Position numbers and translations under genes: made by a program
Source of the DNA: Epithemia pelagica
Taxonomy: Eukaryota; Bacillariophyta; Bacillariophyceae; Surirellales; Surirellaceae
Length of the DNA stretch: 64,000 nucleotides
Assembly (NCBI GenBank): GCA_946965045.2
Contig: OX337240.1
Span: forward strand, 558,001-622,000
Direction: 5' to 3'
In this document: positions 50,294 to 60,762 of the stretch, one piece after another
Position numbering within the stretch: position 1 is the stretch's first letter
Layout of the letters: each line of letters begins with the position of its first letter
The notes under the pieces: generated by a model
Databases searched by the model: none
Told to the model about the DNA's origin: nothing
The model's input: the letters and a program-made list of their open reading frames with translations, nothing else

Positions 50294-52721
50294 TCACTTG
50301 CCATTCGATGAGTTGTTGTTGTTGATGTTCCAATTGGATTGTTGTTTCTTTGTCATCTTCGATGGCGATGGGAGTGACTAGTGCCTTGCTATGTGAAAGA
50401 TGGAATCCTGAAGGAGAAGTGGAAGTCTTTTCCGGCCATGATCGAATTTTCTCTTTCCACTCTTCTATGGTGATCGTGTCCTTGATTTCATCAAGGTTTG
50501 TGCGAGCTTGCAAATGATGTATCACGTCCAGAGTTACCGAGTCCAATTCGTTTGTATTCCACTGTCCCTCGAGAATAAGATCTGCTACATGAGTAGATGC
50601 GCCCCAATCTACCCATTCTGAGAATGGCGGCCGGGTTGGGAACAAACCATCAGCTTGGCCGAAATGGGTTTGGTTGCGTTGTAGGAGACGACTCTCTATC
50701 TCTTCTGGTGTGTCAATGCTAATCCAATCCACGCAAGACTTGTAGTTGACATCGTCAGGATCAGCCGGTACGTCCAGTCTCGTGATACCTGCTTTCTCAG
50801 CTCCTCGACATTGACGAATCTTTCTGTACATACTCTTGGTTCTTTCGGCTGCCATAAGGTTCTTGATAAGTTTAGCCTTTTTCTTGTTGCCCTTTGCTTC
50901 TGCGTCCTTAAGTTGTATTAATTGTTCATTCTGACGATGGAAGACGGCGTCTTTAGTTGATTGGCGGATCTGTTGTTGGATTTGTTTGCATAGTGTTTGA
51001 CATTCGGCCAGAGTCGTTGGTATTTCGAAGTCTTCATCTTGTTCTCTGTATCTTGCGATCGCTTCTTCGAATGATCGTTTTAGTCGGATAGATGATATTG
51101 TCTTGAGTAACACGTTCTTTCGACGGCGTAGAGTTGCCAATTCCGACGAGAATGCTATGTTTCTAGGCTTTCTTGTACATTGTTTCGCTCCAAATATCCC
51201 GGCGCGTTGAAAGTCCCCATCAAGTTGTTCCTGCACCTGTGGTGTCCATAGAGTTTTAGCTCTCTCCAGTCGTGTCCCGAAGTTATGTTCGCTAAGATAG
51301 CGGTGTTTTGCAGTGACATACTGTCGAACAGCGACAGGGTCCTTTGCAGTGAATTCTCTGCAGGGCAATGGCGCTAAGGACTGGGTTTTGTTTCCAAAAA
51401 GAGCCAGGGTGTCCAAATCGAGTATCATACCTCTGTGATCTCCGCTTCCTCGAAATTTAAAAGGTTCGTAGCAAGCTTGCCGAACAGCGTTTGCTACTCC
51501 TTCACTTGCCAAAATAAAGTCGATTCTCTCCTGTCCCATCACGTGTGTACCGAAGTCTGAGTATCCTATTTGTTGTTGCATCACATCCACCAGATTGCAT
51601 TGCGATCCAAGTGCTGACATTCCTTCTCCTGAGTCTGACATTGGTTCGTTGAAGTCTCCTAACAACAAAATTTCACATTGTTGGTCTTGGTATCGTAGGA
51701 TAAATTCTTTCAGGTCCATTATGAATGCTTCTCGTGGGGATTCCCGTCGTCCTTGAACTAATAGCATGCTAGATTGCTGGGCTGATGCTGTATATGATCG
51801 GACTGTCGTGTTTCCGTCATTGTCAGTGTAAGTGATCGTCTGTTTACAGACTTGGTATGCTGCTACGACCAACAGCTTCTTGTTGTTCTTACAACTCATC
51901 AGTTGAAATGACCAGCGACCGAGTGAGTCGCTGCCTTGATCCATAATTCTGGCTGTAATACTGCCTTGTGAGCCCATGAGTGTGCCCCCTGGTTTGTAGT
52001 ACCGTTTTCGTGCTGGTATGTTGCTGCTCCCGAACGTTGTTTTTGAGAATTCAAAGTGCTTTCTTGTGGTATTGTGGATGATATTCTTGACAGCGGATTT
52101 TGTCGAATCAATGTTGGTTTCCGCTACTCCCCAAGTGTCGGCTTGTAGTTTTTGCATTTCTAATAAGAATTCTGCGTACTCGCCGCCATTTTCGCTGAGG
52201 GTGAATCCATTTATGTTGGCAAAGTAGATTCTGAAACGATCTTCCTCTTTCTCATTTTCTTTAATTTCGTCCCCGATGAAAGGATTTGTTGCTAAATTTT
52301 CGGCCGCCGTTGTATTGTCTTCTGAAATGGTTGAGTTGATGCTGCTTTGTGAGCCACTATCTTGTGTCTGGCTTGTGTTATGATTGGTCGCGTGAGTGTC
52401 ATCGTTTGCTTGTGTAGAGTCAGTTGCTTGTTTGGAGTTGGTTGCTTGTCTAGTGTCTGTGGCTTGTCTGGAGTCAGTTGTTCTTCTAGGATTGATTGCT
52501 TGTCTGGTATCGGTTGCTTGTCTGGCATCAGTTGCATGTCTGGAATCGGTTCCTGTGTTGGCATTTGTTGGACAATTTGTTGGTTGTGGTTCGTTGAGTA
52601 AATGTATTGTTGTTGATTTTTCTAAGCTATTCAGTACTTGCAGATAGTTGTTGTTTGTTGCTAAGTAAGTGTTGTTTCCTCTACGACCGCTCATCGGTGA
52701 CACTGTCGTAACCACTAACAT
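50163..52721 (-). CDS. LINE ORF2, apurinic-type endonuclease part, 852 codons
   Basis: The N-terminal 150 residues are low-complexity with repeats of the form ATDTRQAT/ATDSRQAT. The exonuclease-endonuclease-phosphatase fold follows: FANINGF near 170, VAETNID, LLGDFNEP near 360, ERIDFIL and the GDHRG box near 430, as in LINE target-nicking endonucleases. A basic helical linker leads to the frameshift near 50285; the last 40 codons after it are out of phase and not homologous. The start overlaps the end of ORF1 (ORF1 stop at 52681-52683). Confidence 0.9.
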   Translation of the reverse strand: MLVVTTVSPMSGRRGNNTYLATNNNYLQVLNSLEKSTTIHLLNEPQPTNCPTNANTGTDSRHATDARQATDTRQAINPRRTTDSRQATDTRQATNSKQATDSTQANDDTHATNHNTSQTQDSGSQSSINSTISEDNTTAAENLATNPFIGDEIKENEKEEDRFRIYFANINGFTLSENGGEYAEFLLEMQKLQADTWGVAETNIDSTKSAVKNIIHNTTRKHFEFSKTTFGSSNIPARKRYYKPGGTLMGSQGSITARIMDQGSDSLGRWSFQLMSCKNNKKLLVVAAYQVCKQTITYTDNDGNTTVRSYTASAQQSSMLLVQGRRESPREAFIMDLKEFILRYQDQQCEILLLGDFNEPMSDSGEGMSALGSQCNLVDVMQQQIGYSDFGTHVMGQERIDFILASEGVANAVRQACYEPFKFRGSGDHRGMILDLDTLALFGNKTQSLAPLPCREFTAKDPVAVRQYVTAKHRYLSEHNFGTRLERAKTLWTPQVQEQLDGDFQRAGIFGAKQCTRKPRNIAFSSELATLRRRKNVLLKTISSIRLKRSFEEAIARYREQDEDFEIPTTLAECQTLCKQIQQQIRQSTKDAVFHRQNEQLIQLKDAEAKGNKKKAKLIKNLMAAERTKSMYRKIRQCRGAEKAGITRLDVPADPDDVNYKSCVDWISIDTPEEIESRLLQRNQTHFGQADGLFPTRPPFSEWVDWGASTHVADLILEGQWNTNELDSVTLDVIHHLQARTNLDEIKDTITIEEWKEKIRSWPEKTSTSPSGFHLSHSKALVTPIAIEDDKETTIQLEHQQQQLIEWQVSGNAQSSYQPSLQPFTMETYRQRDDIEGTKQSSDSPSKSYTPV

Positions 52722-54546
52722 CCAAGTTAGACGGATGTAGCGTCATACTCACGTCCACTGGACCGTGAGAGGCATTTGTCTGTTCCGTGGCCTGAGATCC
52801 TTCTGTTGAGGCGGCAGACGGTGTTGTTGGTTGTTGTCCATAGGACTGTAGGAGACGTTGCTCGAGTGCTTGAAAACGAGCTTCAGCTGCTGCGTTTAGC
52901 GCTGAGATGATTCGGTCAATATCTGACGCTGGAACTTGTCCTTGCGGTAGAGGAGGGGATTGAACTTGGCCTTGTGGAGTGTATTGCACATGTTCTTGAT
53001 TGGAAGGAGTATTAAATGTGTTGGTCGGCGGTTGTCCTTGAGTGGCAGAATTTTCGGCTTGTTGCTGTTCGCTTGTCTCCTGTCCTTTTGCACGACGCAA
53101 TTGTTCTCGTAGGTCTGCATTCTCTTTTTCTAAACGAGCGTTTTCCGCCATCACACGCTTGTCGCGTTCGTCATTTGTGGTCAGTTGACTCGGCGTTGCA
53201 GAGGATCTTCTGGTTTCCACGACTCTCGGAATGTTGAGGACAGTCTTTACGTTGGTAGGGCTAATCCAGGCTTGAGTGACTGCTGATGACCCGGATGGCG
53301 GCTTTCCTCGAGCATCATTTGCTTCATCATCATCGTCTAGCATGTTTTCTTTTGCATACATTGAGGCGCATGAGGATAAGTACGTTTTGTAGGAGACTTC
53401 GTTGGTGTCGTCATCGTCTACGATTCGGCGTTTGTGCTTAAACGCAACTCTAGCGGGTTGCGGCAGGTTTCCTGGACTCCTGTTCTCGTTTTGAATAATT
53501 TCTTGGACCCAATTGGCAATCGATTCATCCAATTTGTCCGCGACAAAATCGAAGTTAGCTTCTGTTGTATGAACATTCCAACGTCCCTTTTCCTCCAGTT
53601 TCTTGTGTCTTGAAATTTCGGTAACTCCTTCGATTTGGAAGATGTTCGCTTCGAGGTAGAACATAATGTCTTCGTTAACTCCTTCGATAGGCACCACTTT
53701 GTGTTCTGAGAGAAAATCGTTTTGGGCATAAATCGATTCCAAGTAATACGTTCGGCTCTCGTCGCTCTCATGTTTAAAACGGTGGAACATGAACTGAGGA
53801 TCCTTCTTGAACGTTTCGTTTAGGAGGCGTAGCATCTCCTTTGCGTCTTCTTGTCGGCATTGGAGACCGTATGCCTTTGTCGAGCGATAGCGGTTCCGGA
53901 GAGTATATGTAAACGGTGACGAAAAATGGATACGAAATTTTGGAACCTTCTTTTCCGGGCACTTAGTTTGCTTGTAGATTTCTTTGAAAAGCCTTTCGGT
54001 TACTTCGCTCTCCGTTGTGTTGGCAGGATCGATTCCGACGAAAAACCCGATGTTTGAGATACGCGTCTCATCTTCTTTCCAGTGATGCACTAGCATTTTT
54101 CCTTTGTGTTCTTTCAACCGTTGCTCTACTGAATGATGGCGTCGGATCTGGCTGATCGGAACTCTTGAATGGATACGATGAAAGATTAGATACAGGGGGT
54201 CTCGCTGCTTCTTGTCATTTCCTTTCATAAAGTGCAATTCGTAGTTTCTTGCGTAATCGTTGTAATTCTTCAGGGTGTTGAGATCTTTTACTTTCCTCCC
54301 ATGATTGTTAAAAATCGTGACCTCTGGGTAAACTTGCCGAATGACTTGTAGGACTGAGAAGTGGGTTGATGCGACCTTGGTGTTTTCATTTTTATCAGGG
54401 CGAAAGAGAAACTTAACTACGTATTCTTTTTCTTCGCCTTCGTAATGGACTTTCTTGTTATCGACGTCTGTTGTATTATAACTTGCTTCGTCCATCTCTT
54501 GGTCCTTGGAGGAAGGATTTCGGGCCTCTTGGCCGTCGTTGGCCAT
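52681..54546 (-). CDS. LINE ORF1 protein, 621 aa
   Basis: Opens with MANDGQEARN after a short leader. The central 350 residues look globular and basic (HEIxxRVPISQIRRHH-like region, FRIHFSSPFTYTLRNRY, LRLLNETFKKDPQF). A coiled-coil candidate (ENARLEKENADLREQLRRA) lies near 470, then a Gln/Pro-rich tail. ORF1 proteins bind element RNA and form the particle. No CCHC knuckle seen. The stop overlaps the ORF2 start by about 40 bases, suggesting coupled translation. Confidence 0.85.
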   Translation of the reverse strand: MANDGQEARNPSSKDQEMDEASYNTTDVDNKKVHYEGEEKEYVVKFLFRPDKNENTKVASTHFSVLQVIRQVYPEVTIFNNHGRKVKDLNTLKNYNDYARNYELHFMKGNDKKQRDPLYLIFHRIHSRVPISQIRRHHSVEQRLKEHKGKMLVHHWKEDETRISNIGFFVGIDPANTTESEVTERLFKEIYKQTKCPEKKVPKFRIHFSSPFTYTLRNRYRSTKAYGLQCRQEDAKEMLRLLNETFKKDPQFMFHRFKHESDESRTYYLESIYAQNDFLSEHKVVPIEGVNEDIMFYLEANIFQIEGVTEISRHKKLEEKGRWNVHTTEANFDFVADKLDESIANWVQEIIQNENRSPGNLPQPARVAFKHKRRIVDDDDTNEVSYKTYLSSCASMYAKENMLDDDDEANDARGKPPSGSSAVTQAWISPTNVKTVLNIPRVVETRRSSATPSQLTTNDERDKRVMAENARLEKENADLREQLRRAKGQETSEQQQAENSATQGQPPTNTFNTPSNQEHVQYTPQGQVQSPPLPQGQVPASDIDRIISALNAAAEARFQALEQRLLQSYGQQPTTPSAASTEGSQATEQTNASHGPVDVSMTLHPSNLDVSGYDSVTDERS

Positions 54547-54670
54547 GGTGGTCGTAGAGGTGCGCCAGCGGCTACGTAGCGCTCAGTACTGAGTCTACTA
54601 AGATTTCAAAATACCAATGACGACTCACTGAGTAGCGAGGGCTTTCACTTTTGCCTGAACTCAGAATTGT

Positions 54671-54687
54671 GTGGATCTTGCAGTTTG
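54671..54687. repeat. LINE target-site duplication, right copy
   Basis: Second exact copy of the 17-mer; segment A resumes after it (AGGTCATGCGATACC). Confidence 0.97.
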
Positions 54688-54788
54688 AGGTCATGCGATA
54701 CCATTTTTCGGTCGCACAAATATCCCCAAAAATTGGGTCCCCCAATCCCACAATTTCTTTCAATGGCCCCTCGTTTACTGCGCACGCG

Positions 54789-55282
54789 TCGTCCTACTTG
54801 GTTCGTCTATGTGGCCCCTTGTCACAAGCGGGCTGTCCCCCCGCTCCATGTTTCCGAGAGTAATGGCGCCAGGGCAGTCGGTCGACCGTACCCTAGCGGG
54901 TAGGCGCGGCAGCTGGTAGCATAGACTATTCCCTTTTTGTAGGTCACACGCGGTTGGGAGGAACTTTCTACGCGCATCCCAAACCACTTTCTCGTCTATG
55001 AAAACTTGTTCGCGAACGCACTGGGACAATGTCGCTCCTACTGTTTGCATAATACTAACTAGTCCGGGATCCCAAAAAAATTCGATACCGCCAAACGATA
55101 AACAATTATGTGAGAGTGAGTACAATAATAGTCTAGAGTACTTAGTGAAAAAGTGAAAGTGGGCACAAAAAATAATAATCTCTTTAGAGACGACCCGCCA
55201 CACAACAAGGATATCTTGTTTGTGTTATGCGTCTTGTGATTCCTTTCAATGTTGTTGGTATCTCTTTCTCTCTTGATCCTCC
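54789..55282. other. Spacer and promoter of kinase copy B
   Basis: Unique sequence between the two duplicates; presumably the native upstream region of the kinase gene. No supported frame. Confidence 0.5.
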
Positions 55283-58199
55283 ATGGACCAACCCATTTCG
55301 GCGCACCACCACAGTATGAATATTAGCACCATGAAATCGGTAAACATGGCACCACCACCAGTCAGTAGCATTTCCTACCCATCGATTCGAAGGAGTCCTT
55401 TTGAGCTTTACATCACAATGACATCCAGCAACTGCAACAAAACGAGTTGTTGTACCCCAAAGGACAAAGATGCCGGGTCTCTTCGAACCTCTTCGACCTG
55501 CGCTTCGGCTTCGTCGCCGGTGGTTTCCATTGTGAGCAACGAGAGTCGTGGTGTCTCGTTTGGAAGATTTACCTTTTTGGGCTTTCTCGTGGCCGTGGCG
55601 GGTCTCTTGGGATGGTTGGGCTTCTTTTTGTTGGCCAACGCCGAACAAAATTTGGTCAATGAACAGTATTACGTCATGACCGCCCGGGCGCTGGAGACTG
55701 TGAGGAGTGTGGCAGTACGTAGAGGACGAGTTGGGCCGTTGGAACATGCGTAGTAACGTGCTGTGTGCCTCATTTTGAACTTTTTTCTCCTCTCAACAGA
55801 AATACAAGCTACAATATGGTACTCACACCATGGCGGAAGTAGCTGCCTATACGTTCCCCGACGCTGAACAATGGCCCTATGTTTGGATCGATGGGTACTG
55901 GAAGATTGTTGAAAATGTGCTTCCCACATCCTTAAACACGGGAATGAATCTAGCACCCTTGGTAGACCCTGCCAAGGTCAATGTTTCGCAATTTGAAGAC
56001 TTTGTGTATGGAAAATTTGCCGAGGTATTTCCGGAACATCCGTTGATGGGCGCCCGAAGTCATTTCGGAAAAGGAATCTGGGGTACGCAACCTTTCGTGT
56101 TGTTTCTTTGCAGATCAAACTTTCCGTTCACTCACGTCGTCTTTCCTCACTTGATTTTTCTAGCCATTGACCCTTCGATTGAGACACAAGACAATCGTTA
56201 TCACGACACTACGGGAGTGTCCATCCATGGAAGCGATCGTGTGTTGCTCGCACCAAAGGTCCAGGGTTCATGGATTGGTGTCATTGACTCCGAGTGGGTC
56301 ATGATGAATGTACACGGCTTCAACAATCAAGGAAAAGCTGTTGATTACGTCATGGATTGTGTCGAGGAGCGAGCCCTAGCCGACGACCCGGACTCTATCA
56401 ATTGCCAGGCGGTTAGTCCGATGGAGCCGTCCAAGCCTCCAGCCGAGCATTTGGGCATGTTTGGGTTCGTGGCGACTCCCATCTACCCCGCAAATGACCC
56501 AACCACGTGCGTTGGATTCATTTTTGGACTCGTGTACTTTTCCGAGCTCTTGGAGGAAATGTATCCTGGAGATTACGAGGGTATTGACTGCGTATTCACC
56601 AGCAGCAGTGAGCAAACCTTCACATACTCGTTGCAGAACGGATCTGGCGTATTCCGGGGGCAAGGTGATTTGCACAATGACAAGTACGATGAATTCAAAA
56701 TGGAGACAGACTTGTTCGAACCCAATACCATGTCTAAGAAATCTGTGCAATACCACTGCGCTTGCTATCCGAATGATGACTTTGGTGAGATATATGCGAC
56801 CAAAGCGCCCGCCATTGCCGCCGCTGGGGCAGTGTTGATTATCTTCTTTGTTTCGGCGCTTTTCTTTTTATACGACAGATGCGTCCGCAAAGAATTCAAT
56901 GCTCGCAAAGAGCTGCTGGAAGCAAAGCGCAAGTTCGTACGTTTTGTGAGCCACGAAGTGAGGACTCCCCTCAACTCTGTCGCGATGGGATTGAAGCTGA
57001 TGCAGGATGAAATGAAAAAGAATAAGGGAGCCACAACGTGCAATAATAACGGCGAGTCTTGGGTTGATTTGGTCGACGAAATCCAAAACAACACACCGTG
57101 TGCCGTTGACGTGCTTACAGATTTGTTGAATTACGACAAGATTGAAAACGGCAGAGGTCTCACGTTAGAGCTAACCGTCATTCCAATCTGGAGTCTGATT
57201 GAGAAAACGGTACAGGAGTTCAAGCTCCCACTGGCCTCCAAAGGCATTACGCTGCACTTTGCGCTCCCCATGACGCAAAAGCCGGAAGCGGTCCATCAAA
57301 AGGTTGTGGGCGATCGCGTGCGACTGGCGCAAGTGTTGCGCAACCTCATGAGTAACGCTTGCAAGTTCACTCCCAATGGAGGCGACATTACGGTGGAGGT
57401 CCAGTGGGAGGAGTTGCCGCAGCACACAGCATCGACGCCACGCGAGTTTGTGGTAAAGGGAAATGAAACGGTCACGGGCAAGTCCTCGGGTGAACTCGTT
57501 TTAACCGTCCAAGATACAGGCGCGGGTATGACGCGAGAGCAATTGAAGAAGCTGTTTGGCCAGGGAGTCCAATTCAATGTCAATGACCTTCAGCACGGCA
57601 ATGGGTCGGGACTAGGACTGTACATTACCAAGAGTATTGTAGAAAGCCACAACGGCCGGCTGACCTGTGATTCGGCCGGTATTGGTTTGGGTACAACGTT
57701 TACCATGACGCTTCCTTTGTACAACTTTCCCCAAAGCAAGCTCGATGTTGAATTGGGACAAGGGCCCAGCGTCGAGAAAAATCTGTCCTATGTCGATTGG
57801 AAACTTCGCATCTTGGTGGTCGATGACGTTCTCACGAATCGCAAGTTCCTCGCCCGGCTTTTGTCCAACAAGGGCCACACGGTCGAACAGGCCGAGGATG
57901 GCGACATTGCCGTAACCAAAGTCCAAGAGGCGGAGCAAGCAGGCAGGCCCTTTGACCTCGTCCTGATGGACTACGAAATGCCGACCATGAGCGGACCAAC
58001 GGCTTCCAAACTTATACGGCAAAATGGCTCTGACGTCTACATTGCAGGTGTGACAGGCAACCTCATGCCCGAAGATGTCGAGTACTTTCAAGCTTGTGGA
58101 GCTGGCGTTTTTCTCTCCAAGCCCTTGAAGATTAGCGATGTAGAAGACTTGATTGTTGAACAAAACATCACGGGGCGCACTTGCGAGAATAGTACATGA
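55283..58199 (+). CDS. Hybrid histidine kinase, copy B, complete, three exons, 916 aa
   Basis: Exons 55283-55714, 55800-56082 and 56164-58199. It adds 45 N-terminal residues (MDQPISAHHHSMNIS...) to the shared part, a His/Pro-rich cytosolic leader before membrane helix 96-118. His502 (FVSHEVRTPLNS) and Asp841 (VLMDYEMP) are the predicted phospho-sites. Intron 2 is 81 bases, a multiple of three with no stop, so retention would add 27 residues. It differs from copy A at about 7 of 81 positions while flanking exons differ far less, which supports real splicing. The coding difference GVFLSKP versus GVVLSKP in the receiver is next to the conserved Lys. This copy should be the expressed one. Confidence 0.9.
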
Positions 58200-58711
58200 A
58201 CAACAATGAGGCCTTGCGCGCTGGGGAGGTTTGTTCAGGAGTCCATCAAGGCCGCATGTCACGACTTTTACAGAACTCGCCCAATGCCTGTTTTTCTGTC
58301 GTATTAGCCATTGGCGAATGCAATCAAACGGGAGACGTCATGTTGTAAGGGCAGGTGTCCATCGGACAAGCAACGGCAACAACAGGTCATAAAACTCCGT
58401 CCTTGGCCTTGGGCGAAGCAGCTGTTCATGTACCAGGACACTGCGAGACAAATTTAGAGTAGTAACCGCATTGACTTCGGGACGGGCAATAGTGCACCAC
58501 GGCTCGTTCGGGTTGTAAAGTGCCTTTTTTCTCCCTGCAGTTGGTTTTATTGTTTTTTTGATCCACATGGGACGAATGGGTTTTGGATTCGTCTGTTTTT
58601 TGGTGACATGGAGAATCAGAACACAGACATAGCTTGGACGTTGTAGTGTTGTTGGAGTAAATGCTTTTCTTTCCGGGCCGTCTCTACTGGGAGTGTGGTT
58701 GGTTCGTTCGT
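58200..58711. other. Convergent intergenic region, copy B
   Basis: Counterpart of 44464-44975; no gene. Confidence 0.5.
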
Positions 58712-60190
58712 TTAGGATTCCGTTTGACCAAACAGGGTTCGTTGAAGCATATTCAGGGTTTGCTTCCACGCCTTGTCGGCGGCTTGGGCTTGATAGGCAA
58801 AGGCCTCGTGAGGATTCCAGTCTTGTGCCGGATTGGTAAACCCATGACGGGCCTGGGACAATTGCAACAAGGAGGTGCGGGCATATCCCAAGTCTTGCAA
58901 CAAGGCCAAGGCTTGTTCCAAGGATGAGGCCGAAACAAAGGGATCTTCGACGCCATGACAAATCAAGACTTCGGCCAATTCGAGTGCTTTCTGAGTCGTG
59001 GAATTGGATACGGAGGACGACGAATCAGATGCAGATGCATCACGACAGCCATCAAACACCCCATGAAAGGTTGCCATGGCGCGAACCGCGGGAACTTGCA
59101 ATTTGGCGACTTGGAGGACAGCATGTCCCCCCAAACACCAGCCCAACACGGCCAGGGGACGACATTCCTGCAGTGTTGATGTTGATGATGTTGTGGATTG
59201 GACCACGTCCAGAGCGGCTTGCACACGGTCCCGCAACCCTTGGCGATCCCCGCCCAACAGATTGTCGCGTTCTTGTGTGTATCGCGTACGATCGTCCGCA
59301 TTCCAGGCCCATCCCGTCTCATCCGACAAGACATCGGCAATCAAAACCACCACGTCTTGTCGTTGTTCTTGTGCATCCGACGAGGACGGCTGTGCCACAA
59401 ATTCATGATTAACAAGGGCCGCCGCCTTGTACAAGAGAAACAAATCGTGAGGACCGGCTCCGGTATGAAAGAAAATGACAGCCGGTGTGGTGGTGCTCGT
59501 CGCCGAGACGGGAGACGTGTCGTCGTCACGTGAAACAGAAGAAGAGGGTGGACGACGAATCCAATGACCATACAGGGGGGTTGTGGTTGTCGTGCCATCC
59601 TTGTTTGTTGTGGTATACGTATACCGACACTGACACCATTCGGCTTCCCACACGGTTTCGGAAGTGGCTTCTTCTTGTTTCCAGGCGTCCAAGACGGCTT
59701 GAGCGTAGGCGACATTTTTGGCCAATTGGGGTTGGCCGTCCTCTTCTTGTGGTTGACACAGGGTTTGTTCCAACAAACAGGGTGCCGCCACCAAGGATTC
59801 TGGATTTAACGACGTCCACTCGGACAATTGAACGCTCGTCGTGATTGCAGCGTTGTCGTCGTTGTTGCTGCTTTGCAATGCCAAACGAGAGGAAGAAGAA
59901 GAAGTTGCCATGGTACCACGAGACCCTGTTCGTGTTCGTCTTCTTCTTTTTGCGCTTTCACTGCTCACTGGGAGATGCACTTGACTCTTTGTGTCACACC
60001 ACGAATGGCCGCGATTCGGATAGTGTCTGCGCACTAAAAAGGCCGCAGTGTGGGGAACCAACCGCCAGGACGAGTCGGATCGAGTCGATGCAACCACAAC
60101 AACAACACCAACACTACTTGCCAACAACACTGCCTTTATCAATACTACTACTGCAACAATCCCAGACGACGAGAACGACAGTACACGCAT
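58712..60190 (-). CDS. Dienelactone-hydrolase-like alpha/beta hydrolase, copy B, 492 aa
   Basis: Same layout as copy A, with the Cys/Asp/His triad conserved (GWCLGGHA, HGVEDPF, RHGFTN). Differences are small and mostly in low-complexity stretches: one extra Glu (PQEEDG), VVQSTTSSTST for VVQSSSSSST, and GFTNPAQ for GFTNLAQ. Its upstream region is intact, so this copy keeps the native promoter. Convergent with kinase copy B, 512 bases apart. Confidence 0.85.
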   Translation of the reverse strand: MRVLSFSSSGIVAVVVLIKAVLLASSVGVVVVVASTRSDSSWRLVPHTAAFLVRRHYPNRGHSWCDTKSQVHLPVSSESAKRRRRTRTGSRGTMATSSSSSRLALQSSNNDDNAAITTSVQLSEWTSLNPESLVAAPCLLEQTLCQPQEEDGQPQLAKNVAYAQAVLDAWKQEEATSETVWEAEWCQCRYTYTTTNKDGTTTTTPLYGHWIRRPPSSSVSRDDDTSPVSATSTTTPAVIFFHTGAGPHDLFLLYKAAALVNHEFVAQPSSSDAQEQRQDVVVLIADVLSDETGWAWNADDRTRYTQERDNLLGGDRQGLRDRVQAALDVVQSTTSSTSTLQECRPLAVLGWCLGGHAVLQVAKLQVPAVRAMATFHGVFDGCRDASASDSSSSVSNSTTQKALELAEVLICHGVEDPFVSASSLEQALALLQDLGYARTSLLQLSQARHGFTNPAQDWNPHEAFAYQAQAADKAWKQTLNMLQRTLFGQTES

Positions 60191-60749
60191 GATCCTTATC
60201 GTTGGTGGGTGTCAACAGCAATGGAGTGATGGCTGCGGATGACGGATACTCGAAACTCGAACGCACCTTGGTGGATCTTGCAGTTTGAGGTCATGCGATA
60301 CCATTTTTCGGTCGCACAAATATCCCCAAAAATTGGGTCCCCCAATCCCACAATTTCTTTCAATGGCCCCTCGTTTACTGCGCACGCGCATCGTACCGCT
60401 CCGGTCAAGAAGGGATCGACGGACGAACGATGACCAATCAATCACGCCCAAAGAGTTCTTGGAAGAATGAGTTGGTGTTGGGACAGGCATTTGGGATGAC
60501 TGGCCCAACAAAGTTTCAACAATCATAAATTGTTGGAAAGAAGTTTTGTGAAGCACATCGTTGGATTTGATCACCCGTTCGGTTCTTTACATACTTCTTT
60601 CGCTTTGGTTTTGTTTTGTTCTCCCTGTTCGACCGTGCCATCCCCCTCATTGTTGTCATTTTTTCGCGATGTTTGAGTTTGAGTGGGGAAGTACTCCGGA
60701 TTCTTCGCCTTCTGTGGGGTCGTCAGGTGAGTCTGCTGTTCTTGTGACC

Positions 60750-60762
60750 GGGGGGGGGGGGG
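60750..60762 (+). repeat. 13-G homopolymer at a frame break
   Basis: The frame entering from 60669 and the frame leaving toward 60880 differ by one base across this run; 12 Gs would be in phase. Confidence 0.9.

Larger units (their letters stand above)
46546..54670 (-). mobile_element. Non-LTR retrotransposon (LINE), 8,125 bp
   Basis: The boundaries are exact because the sister duplicate keeps the unoccupied site. The element has an ORF1, an apurinic-type endonuclease, RT and RNase H, giving an I-group-like layout. The 5' leader is about 124 bases. The 3'UTR after the RT frame is 124 bases and, on the element strand, ends in CCAGTTTTATTTTTTTTTTC, a T-rich rather than A-rich tail. ORF2 is split by one frameshift. 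Confidence 0.95.
41628..54788. repeat. Segmental duplication, copy A (interrupted by a LINE)
   Basis: Sequence 41628-46545 plus 54688-54788 (5.02 kb) is nearly identical to 55364-60388, including introns and the 513-base intergenic region. The left edge cuts the 5' coding part of the kinase gene. The right edge ends at CGCACGCG. Confidence 0.97.
55364..60388. repeat. Segmental duplication, copy B (uninterrupted)
   Basis: 5,025 bp matching copy A, from AGTAGCATTTCCTAC to CGCACGCG; includes the LINE empty site at 60271-60287. Confidence 0.97.

Noticed and set aside
41628-60388. Possible inverted repeats or CRISPR-like array in the duplicated segments
   Set aside because: The repeats are two long direct copies of genes, not short spaced units.
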